Positions 25,301-40,300 of a DNA stretch of 64,000 nt are shown here, piece by piece. The DNA is taken from the NCBI GenBank assembly GCA_024362935.1, contig JANCRA010000014.1, forward strand, positions 4,979,001 to 5,043,000, given 5' to 3'. A program made the translations under genes and the position numbers. The notes beneath the pieces were generated by a model. It saw nothing but the letters and a program-made list of their open reading frames with translations. It was not told where the DNA came from and did no database searches. This DNA is from Setophaga petechia (taxonomy: Eukaryota > Chordata > Aves > Passeriformes > Parulidae). Numbering within the stretch: position 1 is the stretch's first letter; each line of letters opens with the position of its first letter.

Positions 25301-28300
25301 TGGAGCCAGACAATGGCTTGGAGCATTTCAGCAGGATGTGGTTAACTTTGGCAAGACAAGAACACAGCTCAGATCCAGCCCTCACCCTCCAGAAAGGCTG
25401 CTCAGCATTCACAGGCTGTGGGGATGGATGTGTCCAAGCCCTCAGTGAATTTGCTTTGTTCCTTCACCCTTCACTGGGCTAAAACCTGGCCAATGCTTTC
25501 CCAGTCCCAAAGCTGCATCCAGGCACAAAATTAAAATTGTAAAACTCATTCTCCTTTGGCACTTAGCACTTTGGCACTAAGATAGACACTTATAACCTAA
25601 TTTACTACTTTACTGTACATCTAAAAGCTATCCTTGCCTATGGTTTGACAGAAAAGCTTCTTTCAGATTTATTCATCTTTTTTGGATTACATCTGTAGAA
25701 GCAGGCTGCATTTTTCATGTCTGTATTCCATTTTGGTGTATCATCTAGTATATCTTTATTAGAAGTATTATCCCAGCACCAATAATTATAGTAAAAATGG
25801 CATTACCCACTAATAGTCCCAAAAGATTACTGATGTTGCAATATTCAGTAAATGACACGAGTATCACTTCTGCCATTTGTAGTGCCAGCACACATAAACC
25901 GTTCCCTGTGTTTCTCCTGCAGGTGGAAGCCAGCAACACTCTGAAACACGTCAGTGCCTCCTTGCTCACTGTAAACACAGAGCACAGCAGAGATGGTCAG
26001 GAGTTAAAGGAAGCAGCCAACTATTTGTTTAGTGCAGTAAGCAGTGTTCTTAAAGCTTCTGTAGAAATCAGAGCTGGGAACACTTCAGTGCCAGAGGCAA
26101 AACAGGTAATTTAGATTTGGTCCAGTTTGTACTGTACTGTGTGAATATTTGTTTGCTTTGGGAGGTTGTTAAAATCTCTGCTGTCTCTTGTATTTTGAAA
26201 TTGCTACTGGGAAAGGTTCATTGGGACACCATGACAGACTTGAATATCAGAGGAAACTTCTCCCCAGTTAGACATGTTAGACTGAGTATCTGTAAATGAA
26301 GATGATACAGGCCTCTTAAGACTTTTTACATTCAAAGCTGAACAGGACAGAGAACAGAGCATCAGCTCTGACCCCTAATTGATGACAAGCACATTGTGAT
26401 TTTTTTCAGATTTGCTTCTATCCCCTCCTTTTGCCTCAAAATTCAAGGAAGCCACAGGTATTAAATATTCATGATTGCCACCACCACTTCACAGCTTGAA
26501 GCAGCTCTGGTTGCTGCTGACACTTTTGCAGAAAGCTCTGATTATCTGTTCAGAAAGACATAACATATCTCTTTTGTCCTACCCTTTCCTATCCATAAGT
26601 GAATTGTCACAGCTAACTCTGAGAGTGTCCTGGGCTGAACATACTTTAATTTCATCATTGCAAGGGAGTAGGGATAAAATAAATCTGAGAGAAAAGATTG
26701 TCAACTGGACAAATTTTCCAACAATAACCCACTAATAACACACAATTGATATGCAATTAGGTCTTGTTTTTCCAAGTAACAAAACACTAACATGTGCAGC
26801 TAAGGGCATTAATACACAAAAGTACATGAATATATTGATTGATGTCATGGTTGTAATTTCAATGTGTAGAAGTTATAACAATACAGAATTAAAAATCTGT
26901 AAGGCATTTATTTGCCACAATGAGAATTACAGAAACTGAATTGCAATAGAATAGCTTTCTCTGGGATTAGCAAGCTTATCACCAAATTTGTCAGCTTAGT
27001 AAGACACCAAAATTAAATGGAAGCAATGACAAATAATGTGCAGCTCGATAATCCTGAGTACCTTTGTTGTAAGTTTCCTCCTCCAATTCTTTTCCAGAGT
27101 TCAGTGTCACACCAGCTCCTGAGTACAGTTGAAAATCTCCAGAGTGCCCTTCTGTTTGGGAAGGCACCAGGTGATGAGCCAACAGTGCTCACCTCTCCCT
27201 CTGCCACAATGTATATGCACAGGTAAAAGCTGCAGGGTCCCCCACTGAACCTTCTGAGAGCTACAAATGCTGATTCCATTGTGCTTAAACTCAATGTTTG
27301 AAACCAGCTAAATATTGTAGCATAATGAGAATTTCAATGGTGCAACAAGTCTGTTGTTAGTGACTGATAGAAAGAACAGTGTGGACTCCAGGAGCATCAC
27401 CTTAGAAATTCCCATGCTGGGTGTTCTTTAACCAGCAGAGAATTTGCTACAATTTCCTGAATGAGGCAGTAGTCCCTTACTTTTGAAATGATGTAGAAAA
27501 CTCATGCCATACCAGCTAAGAGTTTCTTCTCTTTTCCAAGTTGCCAATAATGACATGTTATATGGAACTGTAAGCAGCTTGGCAGAAGCAAATAAAATCC
27601 TGAGGAGCCTGACGAGCATTTTCCATTCCCTATAATCATCCCTAAATTGTTCCCTGAGAGCCTGGTTTTCATCCACCTCAAACTGTGCATTCAAATCAAG
27701 AACATGTTCACACAGAAACCAAGGCTTTCAAATAAGCACACCTTGGTAAAACTTCCTCTCCAGATGTGTCAATTCCACCCCTTTTTTGATGATTCTATGG
27801 TAGCATTACATGGAGTACTGCATCAGGGACAGATTCATGTACAAAGCATTTACTGGCAGACTTAGAAATAGTTTTGCAACTAAATTATATTCTTGAAGAG
27901 AGAAAGATTTCTTGGTAGATATGAAGTCCATGCTGTTGATGTTTGGGTTTTTCTGGTGGTTATTTTTCCTTTTATTATTTTTTTCTCTTTTATTCTGCTT
28001 TGCTTATGTCCAACCCTAACTGGACAGATTACAAACAGAAAACATGGATAGCACATCCATTAACATCTCCAATTCCAGCTCTGCCAGCTTTACTCTCCCA
28101 CCTGCTTCCTCTCTCAATATTTCAGGAGTTGATGGTGAAACAGTGGATATAAGGGCAAGTAAACAGCTTTTATCTAACCCTATTTGATATCCAGCTTACA
28201 TTCCTGATCTAATGGGTCTAGAATTGTTTATCCTTTCACAATGAACACAAGCAGATGTCATTCCTCCTGTCATGCCAAGAAAATGACTTGAAATTATTGG

Positions 28301-31300
28301 TCAAAGAAGTTTCATTTATCTTAATTGCATGAGGCTGGTTCAGCAAAGACAACTGAATTCTTAAATTCCCCATCCCATCAGCCCTTATGTACACTTTGAT
28401 TCACATGTTCATGGCAGGAGCAGGCAGTGGAATGAACCAAAACCTCCACATCTGTTTGCTGTTTGTTTACATTCTATGCTCTGAGGAGGATGCAACAGCT
28501 CAGAGTCCATATCACACTTCAAACTAAGCCACAGCTGCCTTCTTTCATCCCAGCAGGAAACACCTGAGTGTGGGGACTCAGATCCTGCAGAGACAAATGT
28601 GCTGATGGTAGCACAGCCCCCATCTGAATTAGGACATGCTGGTTTTTCTCTCAGAACAATAGATGGTACATAATTGTCATATTTTCATAATACGTTTTCT
28701 GAAGATCTCTCTGGTTGGTTTAACCCTCTCAGGAGACCCCTAAAATCTCTGCAAACATTTTTTTTTTCATTGCACCTTTTCCTACTCTGCCAAAAAGGTG
28801 TCACACTGTATGGAAACAATAAAGATTGTTGTACACATTTCAGAATGAAAATCACTTTTAAGGTTTATAGACCCACCTTAGAGATAAGGTAGAGTCTAAT
28901 AACATCTGGATGCAGACTTCTTCTAAGTTTACTTCTATTTGGGTCTGAGCTCATTCTTTCACTATTCAGCAATTCAGGGTGTGAATAAAATGAAATATTG
29001 ACAATAGCTCAGTTGTCTGATTGTTAATGTCTTCTGACAGATGGTGAGCTTTGCCATGAATCCCTTTTTCTCCAGTGACAGCAGTTTTGACATCAGTGGA
29101 GCAGTGGGAGGTCTAAGTCTAACTGGTCTGGATGGTTTGATCATACCAGTCAGCAACCTCAAAGAAAACATTGAGGTAAACCCACTATTTCCTAACTCTC
29201 ACCCTCTTTTCCCAATTTTTTCTTCTCTCCATTAACAAACTGTCATTTGTGTTATCATTTGTGAGGTGGACACAAGTGCTGGTAGTGTTCATTACTTTAG
29301 ATAATGGGCTGATGCTGCCTGTAGTTGTGGTGAAAAAAAACCCCAAGTATTTCTGTCTTTTCTTGAAAAGGAGGCATTTTGTTCTTCCTTTAAATGAATG
29401 TAAGAATGCTAATGTGGAAATAGATTCCAGATTACAGCCATCCCAAAGCAGAATGTGAAGTCTGATTTCACCAACCAGCTACTGTATTTCTTGAACTACT
29501 CTTTGGCTTCCTAGCCCATGGATAAACTGACATCTAAATCATTCATGCATGCACTTTATGCAGCCAATGTCTCAGTCATAATCACAGTTTCCAGTTCAGA
29601 AATGCACTAACCCTAACCCTAACCCTAGACTTTGTGATGAGTCTACACAGATTTCAAATTAATTTTTCAGAGGTTAGTTGACATTAAAAAGAAAATGCCT
29701 TTGAAAGTGCTATTTTTGGGGGCCATGATTTCCTGATGTTATGAAAAAAGATAATCAAGCATGTGACTGCATGCTAAGAAGAAAAATGCTTTTCTGTATT
29801 TAAACCTCTGTCTTTTTGTTTAAAACCAGATCATGTTACCAAGGCTTTCAGCAACTCAGGAAGATAAGATTTTGTTGAATCTGGGCAATTATAGCACTTT
29901 TCAAGTCAATGTTACCTCAGAAAACACATCTATAGTGATCCACCTGGAATCTGAACACGACATTCCACTAATACTTTACTTGGGGTATGGTTATCACCCA
30001 AATGAAACCAACTATGATATGAAAAATCATCTGTTCTCTAAGAAAACTTCTGGAGGTAAGAGAAGTGGTTAGTGACTCATGAACTTGCAGAATGAGCCTT
30101 GACCATGAGTTCAGGTGTCTAGCTGGAAAGAAACCTCATGCTTCAAATTTCCAATCTCCTGAATAAAGTGTTCATTAACAGGAGGAAAGATTGATTTGAT
30201 CAATGAGTTGCTAAGAATGATTTCACACCTGTTTCTTTGCTTCATTTATTACATGCATGCTTCTGAATTAGCCTTTCTATATATACATTGAAACTAAAAT
30301 ATTTATGTTCAAGGTGAGATGAACAGCTGGGTTCTCAGCCCAGAAGAACTCATTTTTGGAGAAGGAACCTACTATTTCATGATTTTACAAGATATGGGAA
30401 TGGATTCAACAGCCTACAATGGGCTAACCATAAATGTCACTTGCTTTGCATCCCACTGTGTGTTTTGGGATGAGCACCAGGGAGGCTGGAACAGCCATGG
30501 ATGTCATGTAAGTAGAGCAAAACAAAACAATGTGTCTGTTACACACTTCAAAGCCAGCCCTCATAACCACCATCTGCAGTAACTGACACCATAAAACAAG
30601 ATCATTCTGAGATGTTTTAAGAAACTCAAGAAGTTTAGTCATATCAAACTAACCTTTAAACAACATTCCCGTTTCTTGGGATGAACTTCTATATAAGAAG
30701 AAATGGAACCTTTCTGACAAGGCCATAATATATTGTAATGCCCATTACTGGTTAGGTATTAGAATTAACATTCTTTATTGGAACTTGAACAATTTGGTGT
30801 GCAGCAGCTCTCTACAGTAACTTACCAATCTCAGCACTCTCTTTTCATTTGCTTGGTAAGTGATCTAATACTGAAGGCAGATGTTATATCAGAAATCTTT
30901 TCTGGGTTTCAGGTAGGACCAAAAACAAATCCTAGCAGCACACAGTGCCTCTGCAACCATCTGACCTTCTTTGGGAGCTCCTTCTTTGTCATACCCAATG
31001 CCATAGATGTCAGCAGAACAGCACAGCTGTTTGGTACATTCGTGGACAATCCTGTGGTGGTGACAACTGTAGGATGCATCTTTCTGATATATGTGCTTGT
31101 AGTTATTTGGGCTCGAAGGAAAGACATCCAGGATGATGCCAAAGTAAGTCTCCAGCTAATAAAGTCCATGTATTCAGGCCAATTCCCACCATGCCTAGCC
31201 TGTTTTAATAGGAAGTCTTTAACCAATCCTACTCCTTTCCCTGTAACTCTCTGTTTACTGGTTTGTAATCATTGTTCACAAGATCACAAATTCCTACTCA

Positions 31301-34300
31301 GCTTTCAGGAATCTGTACTTACAGGACAGCTAACCCACTGCCCATGTTGTGTGGCTCTGCAGGTGAAAATCACAGTCCTGGAAGACAACGACCCCTTTGC
31401 TCAGTATCGTTACCTTGTGACAGTTTTCACAGGACACCGCCGGGGTGCAGCCACAACCTCCAAGGTATCAGTGCACGGTGTGGGAGGAGTTCATTTGCTT
31501 TGAGAGCTGGATGAATAATAGAGCACCTGAGGCTATTGAACAGGACAGCTCAAATGCACTGTCTGAGCCAGAAAGCCCTTAGGTTTGATGAAAGGAGAAA
31601 TAATCACACTTAGAATGGAGATGTGCAAATCTTCATTTTGCCTTTTTATTTTCCAGGTGACTCTCACCCTCTATGGACTGGATGGAGAGAGTGAGCCCCA
31701 CCATCTAAATGATCCTGATACACCAGTCTTTGAACGTGGAGGAGTGGATGTTTTCCTCCTCTGTACCTTCTTTCCTCTTGGGGAACTGCAGAGTATCAGA
31801 TTGTGGCATGATAATTCAGGGCACAGTCCATCCTGGTAAGTGGAGATCTGCAGATGCTGGGAAGTAAAAATCCACTAAAAACTTTTTATAATGACAACAG
31901 CTTTCCCTTTCTAACACTTGAAAATTTTCCTTTCTGCAGTTCTAGAAAGAAGTGTCAGATTCTAGTTTTTGCATCTAAATAGACCAAATCACTGCCTAAA
32001 GTGCAGGAGCAGGAGTGTTTCCCATATCCCATGTCCAGTACAGGATGGGATATGTCCTGTGCCTTACAGTTTAGCCACCCCAAGTAGCTGAAGGCCAGAG
32101 TTTGTCCTCCACAGTCTTGTTGAGCTCTGGGTTTCACACACTCAGTGGTATGTGACAGCGCCCTGTGTGCTTTTCCCACAGGTATGTGAATCGAGTATTA
32201 GTCCATGACCTGGCATGGGATCAGAAATGGTACTTCCTCTGCAACTCTTGGCTAGCCATTGATATTGGAGAATGTGTCCTAGATAAAGTGTTCCCAGTAG
32301 CAACAGAACAGGACATGAAGCAGTTCAGGTACCTCCTATTTCATGGAATTTTTTTCTCTTGATAGCAGTCAGTCTGGAAAAACAAGCATGAAAAAACCAG
32401 ACCAAAGCCCTAGAAAAAAATGAAGACAAGGAAGGTCTTTCCACTGTCCTTAAAGGGCTCTGAATAAGGGAGAGAGGCAGCATGGTTGCATAAATCATTA
32501 TCCTAACAGCAGTACCATACTGAAAATATTGGTGCTAAAGAAGGATAGCCTGACAAACCTACAGAAACCGAAACATCTTCTCTTAAGTGTAATTTTCTTA
32601 GCAATTTAAATAGGAACTATTTGCTTTCCCTCTATGTTTGTCCAAAAGAAAAGGACATAAGTAGCTATGACCATTCCATGCAAATCAAGCCATGATATTT
32701 GATCATTTCTCCTAATTATTACTTCTGCTGATAGTGCCTAGAAAGATAAACAGTTTGGGACCCTGAACTAGGGCTTTGTTCTTCCCTCTCCTTTCTACAT
32801 ATCCATTTGATTTCCCTCTCCTCCATCCCAGCAATCTGTTTTTCATGAAGACCTCCAAGGGTTTCCAGGATGGGCACATCTGGTACTCGGTGTTCAGCCG
32901 CTCCCCTCGAAGCTCCTTCACGCGAGCCCAGCGCGTGTCCTGCTGCTTCTCACTGCTCCTCTGCACCATGCTGACCAGCATCATGTTCTGGGGTGTGCCA
33001 AAGGACCCTGCGGAGCAGAAAATGGATTTGGGTAACAATCCTCACCATTGCTTGGGCAGGCAAATAGAGAGACAACAGAACCTGTAGGCAAGAGCTGATT
33101 TAATGGGTTTTTCACAAAAGAGAGACTGGATGATTTATTTTGCCTGGGGTTATTTTTCATTCTCTGCTCTGTTTGACCTTGACAGGTAAGATCGAGTTCA
33201 CATGGCAGGAAGTGATGATTGGCTTTGAGAGCTCCCTCCTCATGTTCCCCATCAATCTGCTCATTGTGCAGATCTTCAGGAACATACGACCCCGGCCAGC
33301 CCAGCAGGGCAGAGAGAAGAAGCCGGGAAAGAATGGCCGAGTGTCCCCAAGCCTGCCCCCCACTCCAGGGGCCACCCAGGCTGCCTCTCTCACTCCGGAG
33401 GCTGTGACAAAGGCAAGTCCCAGTGAATCCTGCACTGCCCTCTGCTGCCACACACGACCAGCTTCACCGGCTCCACAAATTTCCCTGTTCCAATGCCCTT
33501 CAGTCTGTCTGAAGAGAAAAGCCAATAACCACTGGTGCAAAGTGCCCACCTAAATGCAATCCTTTAATTAAGGTCTGTCTTTGTACATCCCAGCCTTTGC
33601 ACAGTTACTGTGTGTGACCAAATCACTGTGCTCAGGGGTTAGAGTAGACACTAAGCAACACAGTGAGGATAAAAGGTATCATGGACCACATCTTCTCAGC
33701 TTAGGTCCTCAGGCAGGCACGCTGCCCTTTTCAACCACAAAAGCTGCCTTGCTGAACTCACTGAAATCTGCCTGTCACATCCAGCACTGTAGGATGTGCT
33801 ATTCTTATCCATTCTGGAGATTTTAGCAGTTGGTGCAGCTCCCAGCCAGTGGTACTGTCAGATCACATCAGCTTAAGCCACTGCAGCCTGAGTCACTGCT
33901 GTGTTGCTGCTGCTGTCTTTCCTAGGACATAAGAAGAATTGCCAACTCACTCTTTAAAGCTCTGAAGACTCCATCTCCCACCTCAGCACCAGACCTTGAA
34001 AAATCAGCTAATATCAACACACTCCTGTCATTGGTTGAGGATGTCATCTGTCAGCAGAACAGAGCTGGGCAAGGGTTTTGTGATGAGAGCAAGAAGGATG
34101 GCTCTATAATTGTCACACTGGGTGTTATGGATATCCCAGGTAAATAGCACACTCTGAAATACCTGCTGAAACCCTTGCAATGAAAATGATGATAGCACTG
34201 GATGTGATGATGCAAGCATTGGATGTGATGACTCAAAGGCAACTACAGAATCACAGAACAGCTGAGGTTAGAAGGGATCTCTGGATCCCACCAGGGTGCT

Positions 34301-37300
34301 CAGAGCAGGGTCAGTGGGACCAGGATTGCCCAAGATCAAATCAGTCAGATGCTGAATGTCCCCAAGGATGAAGACTCCACACATTCTCAACTGGAGCAAC
34401 CCACTCCAGTGTCCAATATCTATGTTTTTTCTTATGTTCAGAAATTTCCCATGTTTTAAGATGTGCCCATTGCCTCTTGTTCTTTCACTGCACCACTGAG
34501 CACCCAACCAAGTAAAAACAACTGTGAAATCTCTGTTTCTTATGTTATAGAATCAAATGTTTGCTATGGCTTTGGAGCTGGACCAGCATCTACAAATGAA
34601 AAGACTCACAAATATCACTTGTTTCACAAACTCTTTGACCTGTCTTTTTTTCTTCTTCTTGGCCTTGTGCTGTTGTTCCTTTCAGTCTGACTCTCAATTA
34701 AACAGGAGTAAACAATATGAGTAAACAATCTCACTGATTTCATTAAGATTCACATTTAGCTTTTCCAGGGAGTCCTCCAAGCTACTAATTGCACAGGTAA
34801 ACCATGAACAAATTAAGAGTTGATATCTGATCTGACCTATTAAGATTTTAGGACTGCTGTTTAACTCAGTTGCCTTCTGGAAAAAGTTGCAGGCCATGCC
34901 AGCAGAGGAGTATTAAGCTGTAGTACTAAAGCTGCTTTTACATGTCCTTTCCTATGTTAGTCTTCACTTCACCACATTCATGACCTTTAGCTCCAGAGAA
35001 ACCATCCTTTGGACAGATGTGTTCTAATCTATTTATTTTCTCAATAAATAAATAAATTTAATAAATTTATTCTTTGTCTGCAGAAAAAACAAGAAGTCCA
35101 ACTCCAGAGAAGAGAATTTGTGACCAGCTGAAATACAGTGGTTATCATCACTGCTTGTACATGCAACTCCAGCATGTAGAGATGGAGCTGGAATTACTGG
35201 GGCCCCATAAATTTCAGATGCCTCAGAGTTACACACAAGCTGTTTGTCAGATTCAGCATATGAAGAACCTCCTGGAGAACCAAATCTGCTCATCAGCATC
35301 CATCAGTGAGGGGTAACCCAGTTCTCATTATAAGTATAAGTAAATTCAGGTCACGAATTCAAAATTGGACAGGATGACACAGCCCAAATAATTACTGCTT
35401 AACATGTGCTAGATAACTATTATTACATCTGTAAAAATAAGTCTTACTATTATACCACTGCAGGAGCTACAAAGAAATTTCCATGCACTGTGACTGCACA
35501 CAAAAGCAATAATGACAGATCATTGCTGTTTGTCATTTTTGCCTCCAAAGTGGAAAGTTACAATAAATGCCGTGTGATAGTAAAGGGCTGGGATAATCAC
35601 CCAGCTCCAAAGTCACAGAAGTCTTTTAAAATATATGGATAAAGAAAAATTAATAAGCAGACAAAAATAGGCTGTGAAATATGATAATTAGTTGGAAGTA
35701 TTGAAAACAATTGCAGTAATTACGTCACTTGGCTGTTAGGGTGATCACAAGAGATGCATTCAGCAGCTTTAATGCACTCATAGCTTGGGCAATGATTCTA
35801 CTGGAGATTCAATTATGCATGAACTAAGGAGTAAAGAAGCTCATCACATTTATTTTGATTTTATCTGATCTCTGCACATCTCATTATTTTTTTCTCACTT
35901 TTTGTATATGGATACTTTTTGGCATCCATATAAAAAGAATATTTTGATTTTATATCATAAGATGTTGCCTGTTCCCCGTGAACCCAATGACTGTGATTTT
36001 GGTGCCTGTTCCATCACAGACTGATTTTTTTACTCTTCTCGTTCACTCTCAAGGTGGTCCCGTACTCTGAATTTCTCCAGTGATGACAAGAAGAGTTCTT
36101 CTCCCAGAGGGCTGCCCTGGTGGTTTGTGTTCATTGCTTGGTTCCTTGTGGCAGCCACCAGCAGTGTGTCCGGGTTCTTCACCATGCTCTACGGACTGCA
36201 CTATGGCAAGGAGAACTCCATCAAGTGGCTCATCTCCATGGTCATCTCCTTCTTGGAAAGTCTTTTCATCACACAGCCCTTAAAGGTGAGAGCCTCAGAA
36301 ATCCAACCACCAGTCAAAATGAGCTCATCTGCTGCCATTGCAGGAAGAAAATGTAACATGTTCTACAGAGCTGCAGGATTTAAGATATAAAATGAGAATT
36401 CTTTGCTCTTCAAACAAGAGCAGGCAGGTGGTTTAGAGTTCTGATGGGTTTTGCTGACATGAACTCCATTAGCTTCAACTCCCTTGCTTTCTCAGGGCTT
36501 AATGAGGTTTCTGACTAGTGAGGATGTGTCACAGAATCAGTTTAGCTGGACAAACCCCAGCACTGTGCACTGTTCTCTTGTTTATGGGCTTCAGCTGCAT
36601 GGGTTCAACAAACCCAAGCACAGTTGTATTCCTGCAGTGCCTGGATCCAAAGGGATCCAGGTCAAAGACTGAGCTTCTTGATATGAAATGGGAATATGGT
36701 GACTCTATAGCTGATTCCTTCCAGGTGCTGGGATTTGCTGCTTTTTTTGCTCTGGTTCTGAAGAAGGTGGAACATGAGGATGAAGAAAACACAGCTATTG
36801 ATGGACCTTTATCTGCACCAGGTAACTGCCTGCAAAGTTACAAATTATTAAAGAAAGTGCAGAATTCTCCAAGCTTTTGGAGTGCTTCATGAATAATTCT
36901 TGACTAAGCTCAACTGGCTTGCAACAAAACCTTTAACTATTCCACAATTTAGTGAAAATAAATAAGTGAACAGTAAAAAATTCACCCTTCATGTAGAGTC
37001 TTTATCTGACAAGCATAACTAAAACCTCTCACAAAGAAATTTCCCACATCCTTTAAGCCCTATGTGGATGTTCTCACGTTACATACTTTTCCACAGCCAC
37101 AATTATCTGTATTATTCCCCTAAACTGAGCAGTGGCTTCTGCAGCCATAATCATCTCTCAATAAAGCCTTCACTAGCAGACAGGAATCCTAGGGCACAGC
37201 AAAGTTATCAGATCTGCAGCTTCCAGGAATACACCACCTGCTGAGATGCTCAGCCTGGAGAGAGACACCTGGACCAGACCTGGTCCTAAACCCAACACAT

Positions 37301-40300
37301 TGTGAGCTCCTTCCCTCTCCACTGTTTGCCTTACAATTGCTATAGGAATTGTTTAAATCACATCCTCTATTCCTGAGGGAAAGCATTAGATAGAAATGCT
37401 TTCTTAGAAAGTCCAAACAAACAAAAAGCAGGACATGGATGATCAATTAACTAATTCCAGGGTTCACTGCTCTCCCTCACAGGTGATTCACACCCTCTCT
37501 TCGGGGTCCGAAGGGACAGTAGGAGCAACATTTACCGGCCACCTCCTGCTGCTGATGTGGAGAAAATGAAAATCAGCTACATGAAGGAGCAGAAAGCATT
37601 TGCCCTCATCAGAGAAATCCTGGGTACTACCCATATGTAGATTATCTTGTTTTATTCAGTAATACTCATCAGTAATTTTACTTCAGTGAAAATATTGTTC
37701 TCTTGGGTGACAAAGTTTTGGCATATCTTCAGCTTTCTGCCAGGCATTATGATGTAGAGACAGGCTGTTCCCTGGCAGCTGGAGCTGCAGGGAGGTGGGA
37801 ATGTTAGCTGGAGCTAAAAGTGTGGCAGAGGCTTCATTTTATGGTAAAAAAACACATCACCAACATAAGAGATTAAAGAAAAGCAGAAAGGACAAAAGGA
37901 GGTGGTCAACATTAAAATGAAGCTGAAACCAAAGAGCAGATGGAGGCCATCTTTCTAAAAGCATAATATCTATAGATAATGATTTATGCCCCTGTTTATT
38001 TCCTCTAAAATCAATGGCAAAAAAAATACTACCTCAACTTCACTTAAAATGACTTCAACAAAGTCATTTTATTTGGAGCTACCATGGCTACTTCTATTCA
38101 GCCTTCCCACTTCTTTTCTCGACTGCTACTCATACTCCCAATGTGAAACACTTAAACTGCAGCACATTGAAGTAGTTTGGGTGTAGCCATTAGCACTGGT
38201 CACTCAGAGTCTACAAAGCACCTCCCTGGCCTAGTGGCTGCTGGCAGCAGTAATCATTCATGCAATCTATTTTGAACAGCATTGCTAAGCCAGAGCTCAC
38301 ATGTGTTGTTTCTTTCTGGTTTTTTCCAGCCTATCTGGGGTTTTTATGGATGCTGTTACTGGTTGCCTATGGGCAGAGAGATCCCAATTCCTACTATTTA
38401 AACAAACACATTGAGGACAGCTTTACAGATGGATTCCATGATGTCTACAGTTACCAGGATTTTTTCACGTGGGCAAACACTACTTTACTCAAAAATCTTT
38501 ATGGATCATATAAAGGTGCAGATTCACATTGTTTCCCTTCAGCTTGACAGATTCTGAAACTTTATTTTTAATACTTATCTCTAACTTTCATATTTGAGTG
38601 GAGAAAGGGACTGTGAGTGTATGAGGCGAGCAGGGAATCTTATAATATGAATACCAGTGGATAACAAAACCCCACAGCTTGACCCTAGGTTAAACATCCC
38701 CTGATATTTTCCTTATATTTAATATAACCCAAAACTTCTGCACTGCAATGCTAAATTTTTCACATTTTATATTACTTACTCCAGATATTCAGATATATCA
38801 GAAAGTTTACACAACTTTCTTTCCATAATTAAAAAAAAAAAAGAATGGCAGACAGGTGGCACCATACAGCTTTCCCTCGGAGAGTTGTTTGCATCATGAC
38901 TTGTGTCAATGTGAAGGCAAATTATGCAATACCAGCATGTTTCTATCCAGCCATATCCAGTAAAATATGACCCATTTTCCAGCTCACATTTAAGGGTAAA
39001 TATTGAAATGTATTAGCAGAGTTGTTCTTTGGACATGAACACTGCATAAACCTACTGTTCTATGGGACTTGAGGTGAGTCACTTTTCTCCCCCAGGCCTC
39101 ACTTTCCCTGTGTATAAAATACTGATGGGGGTGACACAGAATTCTGTTATTGTGAATATTATTTAAGAACTCAGTTCAAATCAATATGAGGGTTTCATTT
39201 TCATGACTATTTGCTTACAGTGTTTGCAGGAAAAGAATATATGGCAAAATATTAATGCATCAGTGAATCACAAATGAAATGAAGAAATATTATTAATTTT
39301 GTCAATATTGCCAGTGCTGCTCCTTTCCATCTCCTGTTCAGGATTCATTACAGATGGCAATTCCAAGCTGGTGGGTAGTGCTCGAGTTCGCCAAGTAAGA
39401 GTGAAAGGAGACACCTGCCCTGTTTCTCCCAGACTCCAGCACGTAGCTGAGGAATGCCACGCTCCCTACTCCCTACAAACAGAAGATACATCAGTTTATG
39501 GGGAGCACTGGAATACCTCAGCCCCTGATAACTCCTCTGACTTGAGCTCAGCATGGCACTATCAGAGTCAGTCCAAACTGAGAGGACACCCCAGCTGGGG
39601 TAAATTTGCTGTCTACAGTGGAGGGGGATATGTGATTCACCTGGGAACTGACCCTAAAAATGCCTCCAGGTACCATTTGTGTTCTTGTAAATTATCAGTG
39701 CATCCTCCATGTGATACTGTCTCATTCCTGTATGAATTACATCACTGGTTGCACATTCTTTTGGCAGAATTCTCCAGTACCTTTTCAACAATGTCTGGCT
39801 GGACACCTTCACAAGAGCAGTGTTTGTTGAATTTACAGTTTACAATGCCAACGTGAACCTGTTCTGCATTATAAGCCTGATGTTTGAAAGCAATGCTTTA
39901 GGTGAGAGCCTTTCCTAAGTTATACATTTCTGAAGACAGCAAGAAATGCACCTACAGAAGGTTAGATTTACACATTATCAGTGTTTTCCTAGTTCTTTCC
40001 TCAGGAAACACAAGTGTATTAATAAATCTAATCATGAGAGAATCAATGCAAATTTTTTTAACCATTTAGGAAAAATGCAGCATCACAGTAATATAGACCA
40101 TAATGGAATATCTGATGTATGCTTATGCTGTGGTCATCTGTTGATGAAGAAAACATGACACTGAAACTTGATCTTGAGAATTTACACAACGGGAACAAGA
40201 AAAATTGTGTTTCCTAATCACTTCAGCAAATCAATACAATATTAGGACAAAAATGCAAATAATGGTCCCATATTTTTGTTCCTGATGGCTTCTGATGTAT

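Noticed and set aside
30778..31503. A single 241-codon frame taken as one exon
   Set aside because: It is exon 24, intron 24 and exon 25 of PKD1L2 read together. The intron has good GT-AG sites and its translation does not match the family. Retention is noted as a finding, not as the main model.
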